Source of the DNA: Paludibacterium sp.
Lineage (GTDB): Bacteria; Pseudomonadota; Gammaproteobacteria; Burkholderiales; Chromobacteriaceae
Length of the DNA stretch: 53,683 nucleotides
Direction: 5' to 3'
Assembly: GCF_019232825.1 (NCBI RefSeq)
Contig: NZ_JAFAND010000080.1
Location: 1 to 53,683, forward strand
In this document: piece by piece, positions 29,474 through 36,883 of the stretch
Numbering within the stretch: position 1 is the stretch's first letter
How the letters are laid out: each line of letters begins with the position of its first letter
Position numbers and translations under genes: made by a program
Notes under the pieces: model-generated
Databases searched by the model: none
Seen by the model: the letters and a program-made list of their open reading frames with translations, nothing else
What the model was told of the DNA's origin: nothing

Positions 29474-29515
29474 GCGCTTCCTCCGGCCCGCGGCTGGGGA
29501 AGCGCGTCTTTCCAG
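29474..29515 (+). other. Stem-loop between sdaC and sdaA
   Basis: Arms GCGCTTCC (29474-29481) and GGAAGCGC (29508-29515) are perfectly complementary, with a GC-rich 26-nt loop and TCTTTCC after. It may attenuate transcription or stabilise the sdaC end of a shared transcript. Confidence 0.45.
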
Positions 29516-29526
29516 GGGTTCACATC

Positions 29527-30939
29527 ATGATCAGCCTATTCCAGCTCTATAAGGTCGGTATCGGTCCCTCCAGCTCCCATACCCTCGGTCCGATGAACGC
29601 CTCGCGCCGTTTTGTCGACGGCCTGCGCGAGCGCGGCCTGCTGGCCAAAACCACGTCGGTGGTGATCGACGTGTTCGGTTCGCTGGCGTTGACCGGCCTC
29701 GGCCACAAGACCGACGTCGCGCTGCTGCTCGGCCTGATGGGCGAGTTGCCCGATACCGTCGACGTGGCGGCGATACCGGCATTGATCCAGCAGGTACGGC
29801 AAAGCCAGCGCCTGCGACTGGGACACGATGGCCCCGAGGTCGAGTTCGCCAATACCGCCATGACCTTCCACCGCTCCAACCTGCCCCGGCACGAGAACGG
29901 CCTGACGATCAAGGCCTTCGCCGACGGACAGCTGCTATTGGAAAAGAATTACTACTCGATCGGCGGCGGCTTCGTCATCGAGGACGGCGACAACGCGGCG
30001 TCGGAAGACGGCGCGAGCGCCGTGCCGTACCCCTACGCCAGCGCGGCCGAGCTGCTGGCGCACTGCCAAAACACCGGCTTGTCGTTGTCCGGCCTGGTGC
30101 TGGAAAACGAACAGGCGTGGCATTCGCGCCAGGAGATCGGCGACTATTTCGGCCACATCTGGCAGACCATGCGTCAATGCATGGAACGCGGCATGAAAAC
30201 CGAGGGCGTGCTGCCCGGCCCATTCCGCGTGCCGCGCCGCGCCGCCGCGCTGCAACGCCGGTTGGCCTCGTCGGGGGAACTCTCGCGCGACCCGATGAAC
30301 ATCGTCGACTGGGTCAACATGTTCGCGCTGGCCGTGGCGGAAGAAAACGCCGCCGGCGGCCGGGTGGTGACGGCGCCCACCAACGGCGCCTGCGGCATCG
30401 TGCCCGCGGTGCTCGCCTATTACCACCAATTCATCCGCCCGCTGGACGGCGACGATTGCATCCGCTTTTTCCTGGCCTCCGCCGCCATCGGCGCGCTGTT
30501 CAAGACCAACGCGTCGATCTCCGGCGCCGAGGTCGGCTGCCAGGGCGAAGTGGGTGTCGCCTGCTCGATGGCCGCCGCCGGCCTCGCCGAATTACTGGGC
30601 GGCTCGCCCGAACAGGTTTGCATTGCTGCTGAAATTGCCATGGAGCATAATCTTGGCCTCACTTGCGACCCGGTCGGCGGACAGGTGCAAATCCCTTGCA
30701 TCGAACGCAACGCCATGGCCGCCAACAAGGCGATCAACGCGGCGCGGATGGCGCTATCCCGCACCAGCGCGCCCATCGTGCCGCTCGACAAGGTGATCGA
30801 GGTCATGCTGGAAGTCGGCAAGGACATGAGCCCCAAGTACCGCGAGACCTCGTGCGGCGGACTAGCATTGAAGCTGGCGGCGCCGGCGCCGGTCAGCACG
30901 GCGGCCATCGAACCCGAGTGCATCCGCTGGGCGCCCTAG
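29527..30939 (+). CDS. sdaA: L-serine ammonia-lyase, iron-sulfur type
   Basis: A 470-residue single-chain L-serine dehydratase that converts L-serine to pyruvate and ammonia using a [4Fe-4S] cluster. The beta domain opens with VGIGPSSSHTLGPMNASR. The catalytic alpha domain has the conserved segments APTNGACGIVPAV, ISGAEVGCQGEVGVACSM and GGQVQIPCIERNAMAANKA, which supply the cluster cysteines. It ends about 20 residues after YRETSCGGLALKL, slightly longer than the usual ~454-460 residues, with a Pro/Ala-rich tail. It forms an operon with sdaC. A two-component system related to pyruvate sensors follows, matching its product. Confidence 0.94.
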   Translation: MISLFQLYKVGIGPSSSHTLGPMNASRRFVDGLRERGLLAKTTSVVIDVFGSLALTGLGHKTDVALLLGLMGELPDTVDVAAIPALIQQVRQSQRLRLGHDGPEVEFANTAMTFHRSNLPRHENGLTIKAFADGQLLLEKNYYSIGGGFVIEDGDNAASEDGASAVPYPYASAAELLAHCQNTGLSLSGLVLENEQAWHSRQEIGDYFGHIWQTMRQCMERGMKTEGVLPGPFRVPRRAAALQRRLASSGELSRDPMNIVDWVNMFALAVAEENAAGGRVVTAPTNGACGIVPAVLAYYHQFIRPLDGDDCIRFFLASAAIGALFKTNASISGAEVGCQGEVGVACSMAAAGLAELLGGSPEQVCIAAEIAMEHNLGLTCDPVGGQVQIPCIERNAMAANKAINAARMALSRTSAPIVPLDKVIEVMLEVGKDMSPKYRETSCGGLALKLAAPAPVSTAAIEPECIRWAP

Positions 30940-30958
30940 GATCTGTCGTCACAAGAAG

Positions 30959-30989
30959 CGGTGCACTGCCTGCGGCGAGTGCACCCTAC
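30959..30989. repeat. Single REP hairpin, covarying subtype
   Basis: Arms GTGCACT / AGTGCAC flank a CTGCGGCG-type loop and the unit ends CTAC. Compared with the GTGCATT / AATGCAC form, a T-A pair is replaced by C-G on both sides, so pairing is preserved. It lies between sdaA and the sensor kinase gene. Confidence 0.78.
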
Positions 30990-31027
30990 GCGATTGCGCC
31001 AAACGCACCATCTGAAGGGAATTCACG

Positions 31028-32728
31028 TTGGCTTTGCATTCGATTGTCACGCTGTCGGTGATGCTCTTGCAGCAGATGTGCGTTTACCTGGCCGTCGCTT
31101 ACGCCTTGAGCCGCACGCGGTTGTTCATTCCGTTGACGCGCGCCAGCATCCGCTGGCCGCACCGCCTTGCCTGCTACGTGATTTTTTCCGCGTTTTGCAT
31201 CATGGGCACACTGCTTGGCCTGCCGGTGGTGCGCGGCAACGCCATCGCCAACACCCCGGCCATCGGCGCCGTGCTCGGCGGCCTGCTCGGCGGTCCATTG
31301 GTCGGTCTGGCGGTCGGCATCACCGGCGGCGTCCACCGCTATTTCCTCGGCGGCTCGTTCGGCCTGGCGGCGGCGCTCGATATCGTCATGCAAGGCCTGG
31401 CCGGCGGCGTCACCCACCGCTATCTGATCAAGCACGGCAAGACCCGGCTGCTGTTCAGCCCACTGCTCGCCGGGGGACTGACCGGCTTCACCATCCTGAT
31501 CGAGCTCGGCATCGACCTGGCGCTGTCGCGGCCGTTCAACGAAGCGCTCTACATCGTTTCGCTGATCGCGCTGCCCGAACTCATCGCCAACGCCGCCGGG
31601 GCGGCGGTGTTCGTCAAGATCCTGCTCGACCGCCGCGACAGCATCGAGCAACATTCGAGCGCCTTTTCCGCCAAGGCGCTGGAGATCGCCGCCCACGTCG
31701 ACGGCGTGCTGCGCGACGGCTTCGATCAGGAAAACAGCATGCGCGTCGCGCGCATCATCTACGACCAGACCGGCGTCGGCGCGGTGGCGATCACCGATCG
31801 CGACAAGATTCTGGCTTTCATCGGCATCGGCGACGACCACCATCTGCCCGGCACCCCGATCACCTCGCCGCAAACCCGGCACGCCATCGAGTGCAACGAA
31901 GTCATCTTCGCCGACGGCAACGAAGTGCCGTATCAATGCTCGATCAGCGCGCACTGCAAGCTCGGCTCGTCATTGGTGATTCCGCTGGTGGGCGAGGACC
32001 GCCAGGTGATCGGCACCATCAAGCTGTACGAACCGAAGACCCGCATCTTCTCCACCATCAACCGCACGTTGGGCGAGGGCATCGCCAAACTGCTCTCCAG
32101 CCAGATTCTGGACGGCCGCTACGAGCGGCAGAAACGCCTGCTGCTGCAGTCGGAGCTGAAGCTGCTGCACGCGCAGGTCAACCCGCACTTTCTGTTCAAC
32201 GCGCTCAACACCATCATCGCCGTCACCCACGACGACGTCGCCAAGGCGCGCGCGCTGTTGACCGATTTGTCGGTGTTCCTGCGCAAGAATCTCAAGCGTC
32301 CGACCGAGGACGTGCAGCTCGCGGACGAAATCGAGCATATTCAAGCCTACCTGGGCATCCAGCTCGCGCGCTTCGCCGACCGGCTGTCGGTCGAGATCGA
32401 TATTCCCGAGGGGCTGCTGCGCGTGCGCCTGCCCGCCTTCACCCTGCAACCGCTGGTCGAGAACGCCATCAAGCACGGCACCTCGCAGATGATCCGCCCC
32501 GGGCATATCCACATTCGCGCCCGCATGGACGAGCAGGGCATCTGTCTGCAAGTGACGGACAACGCCGGTCTATACGACCCGGCCGCGCCGGGCGGCGGAT
32601 TAGGCATGAACATCGTCGACCGGCGCATCAAGAACCGTTACGGCGAGGCTTTTGGCGTAACGATGGCATGCGAGCGCAACGTGTCCACCCAGGCGACCGT
32701 GCGCATTCCGATGGAGGCAACGAGCTGA
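31028..32728 (+). CDS. BtsS/YehU-like sensor histidine kinase (LytS family)
   Basis: A 566-residue membrane kinase of the LytS/YehU family. The N-terminal 5TM-5TMR_LYT sensor (1-~200) is followed by a GAF-like domain (VGAVAITDRDKILAFIGIGDDHH) and a His_kinase domain (LLHAQVNPHFLFNALNTI). The HATPase domain holds LVENAIKHG and GGGLGMNIVDRR. It aligns along most of its length with E. coli BtsS, a pyruvate receptor. The pocket residues I recall for BtsS (R72, R99, C110, S113) correspond here to P77, R104, A115 and D118, so only the arginine in HRY is kept. The start is TTG, 8 nt after AAGGGA. The regulator gene follows after 1 nt. Confidence 0.9.
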   Translation: MALHSIVTLSVMLLQQMCVYLAVAYALSRTRLFIPLTRASIRWPHRLACYVIFSAFCIMGTLLGLPVVRGNAIANTPAIGAVLGGLLGGPLVGLAVGITGGVHRYFLGGSFGLAAALDIVMQGLAGGVTHRYLIKHGKTRLLFSPLLAGGLTGFTILIELGIDLALSRPFNEALYIVSLIALPELIANAAGAAVFVKILLDRRDSIEQHSSAFSAKALEIAAHVDGVLRDGFDQENSMRVARIIYDQTGVGAVAITDRDKILAFIGIGDDHHLPGTPITSPQTRHAIECNEVIFADGNEVPYQCSISAHCKLGSSLVIPLVGEDRQVIGTIKLYEPKTRIFSTINRTLGEGIAKLLSSQILDGRYERQKRLLLQSELKLLHAQVNPHFLFNALNTIIAVTHDDVAKARALLTDLSVFLRKNLKRPTEDVQLADEIEHIQAYLGIQLARFADRLSVEIDIPEGLLRVRLPAFTLQPLVENAIKHGTSQMIRPGHIHIRARMDEQGICLQVTDNAGLYDPAAPGGGLGMNIVDRRIKNRYGEAFGVTMACERNVSTQATVRIPMEATS

Positions 32729-32729
32729 C

Positions 32730-33449
32730 ATGATTACCGCATTGATCGTCGACGACGAAATCCACGCCCGCCAGGCGCTGCGCCGCGCCTTGGAGCCCGC
32801 CCAGGACATCCATATCGTGGGCGAGTGCGGCAACGCCATCGAGGCCCTCAGCCGCGTGTACGTCGACAAGCCGGACGTGGTGTTTTTGGATATCCAGATG
32901 CCGCAGATCACCGGGCTCGAGATGCTGAGCATGCTCGATCCGTCGACCATGCCGTACATCGTGTTTCTGACCGCCTACGACGAGTACGCCGTCCAGGCCT
33001 TCGAGAAGAACGCCTTCGACTACCTGTTGAAACCGGTCACCGCCGACCGCCTCGGCATGACGCTCGAACGGCTGCGCCACAGCCTGTACCGGCCCGACTT
33101 CAGCGTATTGCCCGAAGCCAACCGCCTGCGCCAGATTCCCTGCTTCAGCCAGCAGTCGGTGATTTTTCTCAAGCTCGACGAGGTCGAGTTCATCGAGTCG
33201 CGCGCCAGCGGCGTGTTCGTCTCCGATCTGCAGGGCAACGAGCATCTGACGGCGCTGCGCCTGAACGTGCTGCAGCAGCGCACGCCGCTGTTGCGCTGCC
33301 ACCGGCAGTATTTGATCAACGTCGATCAGGTGCAGAAGCTGCAATATCTGGAGAGCGGATTGGCCGAGTTCGTCACCCGCCGCGGCCGCGTCATTCCGAT
33401 CAGCCGCCGGCTGTTGCCGGAGATCAAGGAGCTGTTGGGGATCATGTAG
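32730..33449 (+). CDS. LytTR response regulator (BtsR/YehT-like)
   Basis: A 239-residue response regulator paired with the kinase just upstream. The receiver domain (1-~120) has Asp8-Asp9 and phospho-acceptor Asp54 in VVFLDIQMP, then the Lys in FDYLLKPV. The C-terminal LytTR DNA-binding domain spans ~135-239 (IFLKLDEVEFIESRASGVFV, LLRCHRQYLINVDQV, VIPISRRL). In E. coli the orthologue activates a pyruvate symporter gene. Here the nearest candidates for control are sdaC-sdaA upstream (inference). GGAGG lies about 12 nt before the ATG. Confidence 0.92.
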   Translation: MITALIVDDEIHARQALRRALEPAQDIHIVGECGNAIEALSRVYVDKPDVVFLDIQMPQITGLEMLSMLDPSTMPYIVFLTAYDEYAVQAFEKNAFDYLLKPVTADRLGMTLERLRHSLYRPDFSVLPEANRLRQIPCFSQQSVIFLKLDEVEFIESRASGVFVSDLQGNEHLTALRLNVLQQRTPLLRCHRQYLINVDQVQKLQYLESGLAEFVTRRGRVIPISRRLLPEIKELLGIM

Positions 33450-33522
33450 CGGTGGACACGGCGAATATTTTGGCGGCTAATTCGACGAGAAGAATCACGG
33501 TTCGCAGCACCGCATTCAATGA

Positions 33523-34737
33523 TTAGGCTTCAGCTTCCACCCATAGCCTGGGGAAAAGATAACGCCACAAACGCAATGGAATACCTAGCGAAACAGGCCC
33601 ACGCGCTGTCGGCGATGTCAGGATGCCGAGATCCAGCAGTTGTTTCAAAACCCGGTCTGCCGACCGATCCGCTATTCCCATCATCGCCTTGCATTGTCCG
33701 CGGCTCAGCTCTTCAAATGCCGCGAGATGCAGCAATGGCGTGACTGCGTTCTCCATGGAAGAAGGTGCTCCAATTACAGCCCCTTCGGCGGCCAACATAA
33801 CTCGCACCCTATTTGCGAACTGGTCAAGCGCCAGGGTCTGTTTCATGAACTGCACCTGATCCAAACAGGTCGTGAGGCCATACCGAATGAAGTCGACTAA
33901 GCCCCGTTCGGTGAGAATGCCACGGCCGTCAGTATCGCCCTGCCGCTCCACGTCCGCGCGGTTCAAGGTGGCATAGTATTGATCTGTTGTCCTGGCAAAA
34001 CCACGCATGGGAGACCAAAGCCCTTTGGTCAGGCCCATGGCATGCAGTCCCAGATGCGTATGCAACCGGCACGTTCTACCGTTGCCATCGATAAACGGGT
34101 GAATCCATGCCAGACGATGATGAGCGGCAAACAAGGCAATCAGCGCATATTCACCGGCCCTCCTTGAAGCATATTCGCGCTGCCAAAATGCCATGAAAGC
34201 CTCGATCTCAGCGGGATCCGGCGGAATATGCGTGCCGACTTTCACCCCTTGCCGGCGAAATTCACCAGGGACGATATCAACCGGAGCCATTGACTCTCCG
34301 GCATGCCCAGCCTGGATACGATCCTCGGCAGGCAACTGGCTATACAAGTGGTGATGAATCGAACGAACGAACTCTGACGAGAACAACCGAGATCCGTCAA
34401 AGTGCTGACATAGGGCCTCTCCCCACTGCTCCGTCTCGATGTGCGCAACGGCCACCCGCTGCTTTCTCGCTTCGTCCGGCCGATCATCGTACCTGGCCGC
34501 CAAAGCGTCCTGGATCAGCAAAGGCGACGTATGCTGGCCTTCAATCTTGTTGGTATAAAACGAGTTCATCTGCCGCAGCGACTCTTGGAGCAAGCGGCAC
34601 ACGCTTGGCAGCGCCCCATTGGGCAACTCGTAGGCATGGCGCATCAGCTCGGCTGTCATCTCGAGCAAGGGCTGTATGGCCCTATCGCCAGGCATCAACG
34701 GAGTCATTTGTGTTGGATGGGTGAAATGGTAAGGCAT
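33523..34737 (-). CDS. Fic family protein
   Basis: A 404-residue Fic-domain enzyme, most likely an AMP-transferase that modifies hydroxyl side chains of a target protein. The catalytic motif HPFIDGNGRTCRL starts at His213. An N-terminal autoinhibitory helix with TNKIEG carries Glu66, so this is a class II Fic protein held inactive by its own helix. The C-terminal ~120 residues resemble a winged-helix segment (AFEELSRGQCKAMMGIADRSADRVLKQLLDLGIL). GGAGG precedes the ATG at 34737. The gene is less GC-rich than its surroundings and is preceded by four TGGCGA iterons, suggesting autoregulation and horizontal acquisition. Confidence 0.9.
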   Translation of the reverse strand: MPYHFTHPTQMTPLMPGDRAIQPLLEMTAELMRHAYELPNGALPSVCRLLQESLRQMNSFYTNKIEGQHTSPLLIQDALAARYDDRPDEARKQRVAVAHIETEQWGEALCQHFDGSRLFSSEFVRSIHHHLYSQLPAEDRIQAGHAGESMAPVDIVPGEFRRQGVKVGTHIPPDPAEIEAFMAFWQREYASRRAGEYALIALFAAHHRLAWIHPFIDGNGRTCRLHTHLGLHAMGLTKGLWSPMRGFARTTDQYYATLNRADVERQGDTDGRGILTERGLVDFIRYGLTTCLDQVQFMKQTLALDQFANRVRVMLAAEGAVIGAPSSMENAVTPLLHLAAFEELSRGQCKAMMGIADRSADRVLKQLLDLGILTSPTARGPVSLGIPLRLWRYLFPRLWVEAEA

Positions 34738-34760
34738 ACCAGCCTCCGTAACGCCTTCAT

Positions 34761-34861
34761 TGGCGAATCTTATGGCGAGTATTATACGCAAAAAAACTCA
34801 CGTTAACACGCTGAAATAAATGAGTTTATGTAACTTTTGGCGAATATCATGGCGAATAATT
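34761..34861 (-). promoter_or_regulatory. fic promoter flanked by four 12-bp TGGCGA iterons
   Basis: Two head-to-tail pairs of a 12-bp unit (TGGCGAATNTNA and variants) lie at 34761-34772/34773-34784 and 34838-34849/34850-34861. Between them, on the minus strand, is a perfect -10 TATAAT (34781-34786), about 45 bp before the fic start. The inner pair covers the transcription start region and overlaps the -10. The outer pair sits about 65 bp upstream. Repressor binding to both pairs, perhaps with looping, is the simplest reading. The winged-helix-like end of the Fic protein itself is a candidate binder (inference). Confidence 0.7.
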
Positions 34862-34927
34862 AAATCAGAAATGCCATGAAAGTGGCGTGATCTTCACCGC
34901 ACTCAACGGGCTGTCCGTAAGTCGGAT

Positions 34928-34952
34928 GACGGATTTTTGCGAAAAATCCGTC
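34928..34952. terminator. Perfect 11-bp stem hairpin between fic and the cupin gene
   Basis: GACGGATTTTT and its exact complement flank a GCG loop. On either strand the stem ends in a run of U or A, so it could act as a bidirectional terminator, or as an operator in this divergent intergenic region. Confidence 0.5.
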
Positions 34953-35003
34953 AATAATGCATGAGTGCGCAATGGGCGCCACGTCTCCAAGAGGAACGCC
35001 GCA

Positions 35004-35345
35004 ATGAAGATGGATGCTTTTCCGTTTGTCACGATCGACTGGAACACCGTCGAGCGCACCGAGCACAAAGGCGCCACCGGCTGCGCCTACTGGCGCACGC
35101 GCTTTTTCGGCAAGGGGGAGAACCGCATCCGCGTGCGCATGGTGGAATACACGCCAGGTTATCTGGCGGACCATTGGTGCGAAAAAGGTCACATCCTGTT
35201 TTGCCTGCAAGGCGAGCTGAAAACCACCCTCCAAGACGGCCGGACGTTCGTCCTGACACCGGGGATGAGCTACCAGGTCGGCGACAATGCCGAAGCGCAC
35301 CAATCTCAAACCGATACCGGCGCGACGCTGTTCATCGTCGACTAA
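35004..35345 (+). CDS. DHCW-motif cupin-fold protein
   Basis: A 113-residue single-domain cupin. The family motif ADHWCEKGHILFCLQGE lies at ~47-63, and FVLTPGMSYQVGDNAEAH further on forms the second cupin motif. These supply His/Cys ligands for a possible metal. The fold holds sugars, metals or small acids in various families, and the substrate here is not predictable. GAGGA lies 10 nt before the ATG at 35004. Its stop codon (35343-35345) touches the left inverted repeat of the MITE-like element. Confidence 0.82.
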   Translation: MKMDAFPFVTIDWNTVERTEHKGATGCAYWRTRFFGKGENRIRVRMVEYTPGYLADHWCEKGHILFCLQGELKTTLQDGRTFVLTPGMSYQVGDNAEAHQSQTDTGATLFIVD

Positions 35346-35498
35346 GAACCTCTAACAGAACACATTCCGTGGTTGGGTAGCGTGCGTTCGCGAAGCAACG
35401 CACGGCCTGAGGACTCACGCAAGACGTGCATTGCCTGCGGCGAATGCACGCTACAAAACTCGGGCGGATGCCTGGCCGGTGCTTTTGTCAGAGATTCT
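35345..35498. mobile_element. MITE-like element with terminal inverted repeats and internal paired REP
   Basis: The left end AGAACCTCTAACAGAA (35345-35360) is matched at 13 of 16 positions by the complement of the right end TTTTGTCAGAGATTCT (35483-35498). Inside is a complete paired REP (35377-35454) with hairpins GTGCGTT/AACGCAC and GTGCATT/AATGCAC. A related copy at 53192-53307 shares the core and the right end. It carries no coding capacity. It sits precisely between two convergent stop codons, those of the cupin and RES genes. A TA dinucleotide abuts one end. Confidence 0.6.
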
Positions 35499-36120
35499 AA
35501 ACCAGGCACACCCCAATACGCTCCGCCAGATCGACCACCTCGGCTTTGGCCTCATCGCCCAAGCCTCGGCCGGGGCCATGCGGCATCAACACCCCCGCCG
35601 CAATCCGATCGCCAAACAGCATCACGGCGCGCGCACTATCGTCCTGCCGCGACATCCAGCACAAGCCCTGCGCATCCGGACATTCGGCATGAACTCGCTC
35701 GGCAAAAGCCCGCGTCTGCGGATACAGGTCTTTTTCCGTATCGATCAACTCCGTCCGCCGAAAACCCAATTTCCGTAATGCGACATTGCGTAAATCGACC
35801 AATGTGAGCGCCTGCCGCACAATCAGCCGGGAATGCACAAGCTGCGCCAGCTTGCTTTCATCCACCGTTTTCAGTCCGGGCACGAACGGCACATCGTGGA
35901 AAACTGTTTCCATCAGGGCGCAATCGAGTGTTGTTCCGGCGTAGAGCGTGGGAATGGGATGACCGTCGGCATGCTTGATCTGGCTGAACCTGGCATTGCC
36001 GCGCACGCCGGGGTTGAACTGGCCGGCGGCATAGCAATCGGGGTGAACCCGATGCAGAAGCGCGTCTTTGGGCCAAGCGAGTAGCGCGATCCGGTCCTTC
36101 AGCCATGCCGGCTTAGCCAT
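35497..36120 (-). CDS. RES-domain toxin (NAD+-degrading type)
   Basis: A 207-residue protein of the RES family, named for its conserved Arg, Glu and Ser. Arg24 lies in HRVHPD, Glu71 in YAGTTLDCALMETVFHD and Ser157 in GLCWMSRQDDS, all in the expected context. Characterised members degrade NAD+ by phosphorolysis or hydrolysis and halt growth until the partner antitoxin returns. The ATG at 36120 overlaps the stop of the upstream gene by 8 bp, the usual antitoxin-toxin coupling. The TAG stop is shared with the right end of the MITE-like element. Length is slightly above the common ~150-200 residues. Confidence 0.85.
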   Translation of the reverse strand: MAKPAWLKDRIALLAWPKDALLHRVHPDCYAAGQFNPGVRGNARFSQIKHADGHPIPTLYAGTTLDCALMETVFHDVPFVPGLKTVDESKLAQLVHSRLIVRQALTLVDLRNVALRKLGFRRTELIDTEKDLYPQTRAFAERVHAECPDAQGLCWMSRQDDSARAVMLFGDRIAAGVLMPHGPGRGLGDEAKAEVVDLAERIGVCLV

Positions 36121-36802
36121 GCGTGATTCCCATCGCTTCATCTTCGGCAGCGGCAATCACCTTCTCAGGGGCGGATTTCAGCAGGTCTTTGGGGCGCTGG
36201 CCGCCGAGAAAACCATTGGTGGAGGAAAACCAGAACGCCAGCAGCCAATCGGACTTCGTTTCGCCGAATTTCGCCAATACGTCACGGATGACCGGCAACG
36301 GCCGATAGCCATTGTCATCATCCAAGGCATAGCCGGGGAAATAGTCGATTCCCTCATGCTTGACGGCGAAGATCTGCCGCGCGCGTTTCCATTTGTTAGG
36401 CTGCGCGCTGGGGTTTTTCATACTGAAACCAGCCACTTGCGACAGCTCCGACGCGGTGAGCCAATCGCCATCGGCAAACGTCGCATTGATGGCGCTGGCA
36501 CGCATCCGCGCCTGCGTCAGCATATGGGTTGGCGTCGGCACCGGTTTCACCAGCGCCCTGATCACCGCTTCAATTTGCTGCGACTGATGCGCTTGCTGAA
36601 TTTCCGAAATGACTGGCGTCAGGTTCAACAAGGTTTCGGCCAAAGCTTGCGAATCGCGAGGCCGTGCATGCTCCATCGTCAACACCACGACCTGGTCGGG
36701 GTGTGTGGCGAGTTGCTGTAACTGGCCACGCACGGTTTCGACGCTCCCCGCCATCGCCTTCACGACGAGATGATCCGCCACTACCTGCCGCTGCGCGCTC
36801 AT
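36113..36802 (-). CDS. Putative antitoxin of the RES toxin, unusually long
   Basis: A 229-residue protein directly upstream of, and overlapping, the RES gene. The C-terminal ~60 residues (GYRPLPVIRDVLAKFG..., WFSSTNGFLGGQRPKDLL) resemble the Xre/MbcA/ParS toxin-binding region that pairs with RES toxins. The middle contains WLTASELSQVAGFS, a plausible recognition helix at ~115. Typical antitoxins of this class are ~120-160 residues, so the first ~95 residues are an extra segment without a known motif. AAGGA is 8 nt before the ATG, and an inverted repeat lies just upstream. The antitoxin role is inferred mainly from position and the C-terminal pattern. Confidence 0.68.
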   Translation of the reverse strand: MSAQRQVVADHLVVKAMAGSVETVRGQLQQLATHPDQVVVLTMEHARPRDSQALAETLLNLTPVISEIQQAHQSQQIEAVIRALVKPVPTPTHMLTQARMRASAINATFADGDWLTASELSQVAGFSMKNPSAQPNKWKRARQIFAVKHEGIDYFPGYALDDDNGYRPLPVIRDVLAKFGETKSDWLLAFWFSSTNGFLGGQRPKDLLKSAPEKVIAAAEDEAMGITHG

Positions 36803-36816
36803 CTTGCATTCCTTGA

Positions 36817-36853
36817 TTGGTTATTTCGGATATCAAAATAGAATCATAACCAA
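36817..36853. promoter_or_regulatory. Candidate operator of the RES module (TTGGTTAT ... ATAACCAA)
   Basis: A perfect 8-bp inverted repeat with a 21-nt A/T-rich centre lies 15 bp upstream of the antitoxin start. The arms are about three helical turns apart centre to centre. Autoregulation by the antitoxin is typical of such modules. Confidence 0.5.
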
Positions 36854-36883
36854 AATAATTCAACCCCACCATGCAATGCGACA

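Noticed and set aside
28186-29523. A 445-residue open frame antisense to sdaC
   Set aside because: It has the His/Glu/Arg-rich composition typical of the reverse frame of a GC-rich membrane protein, while sdaC on the plus strand is unambiguous.
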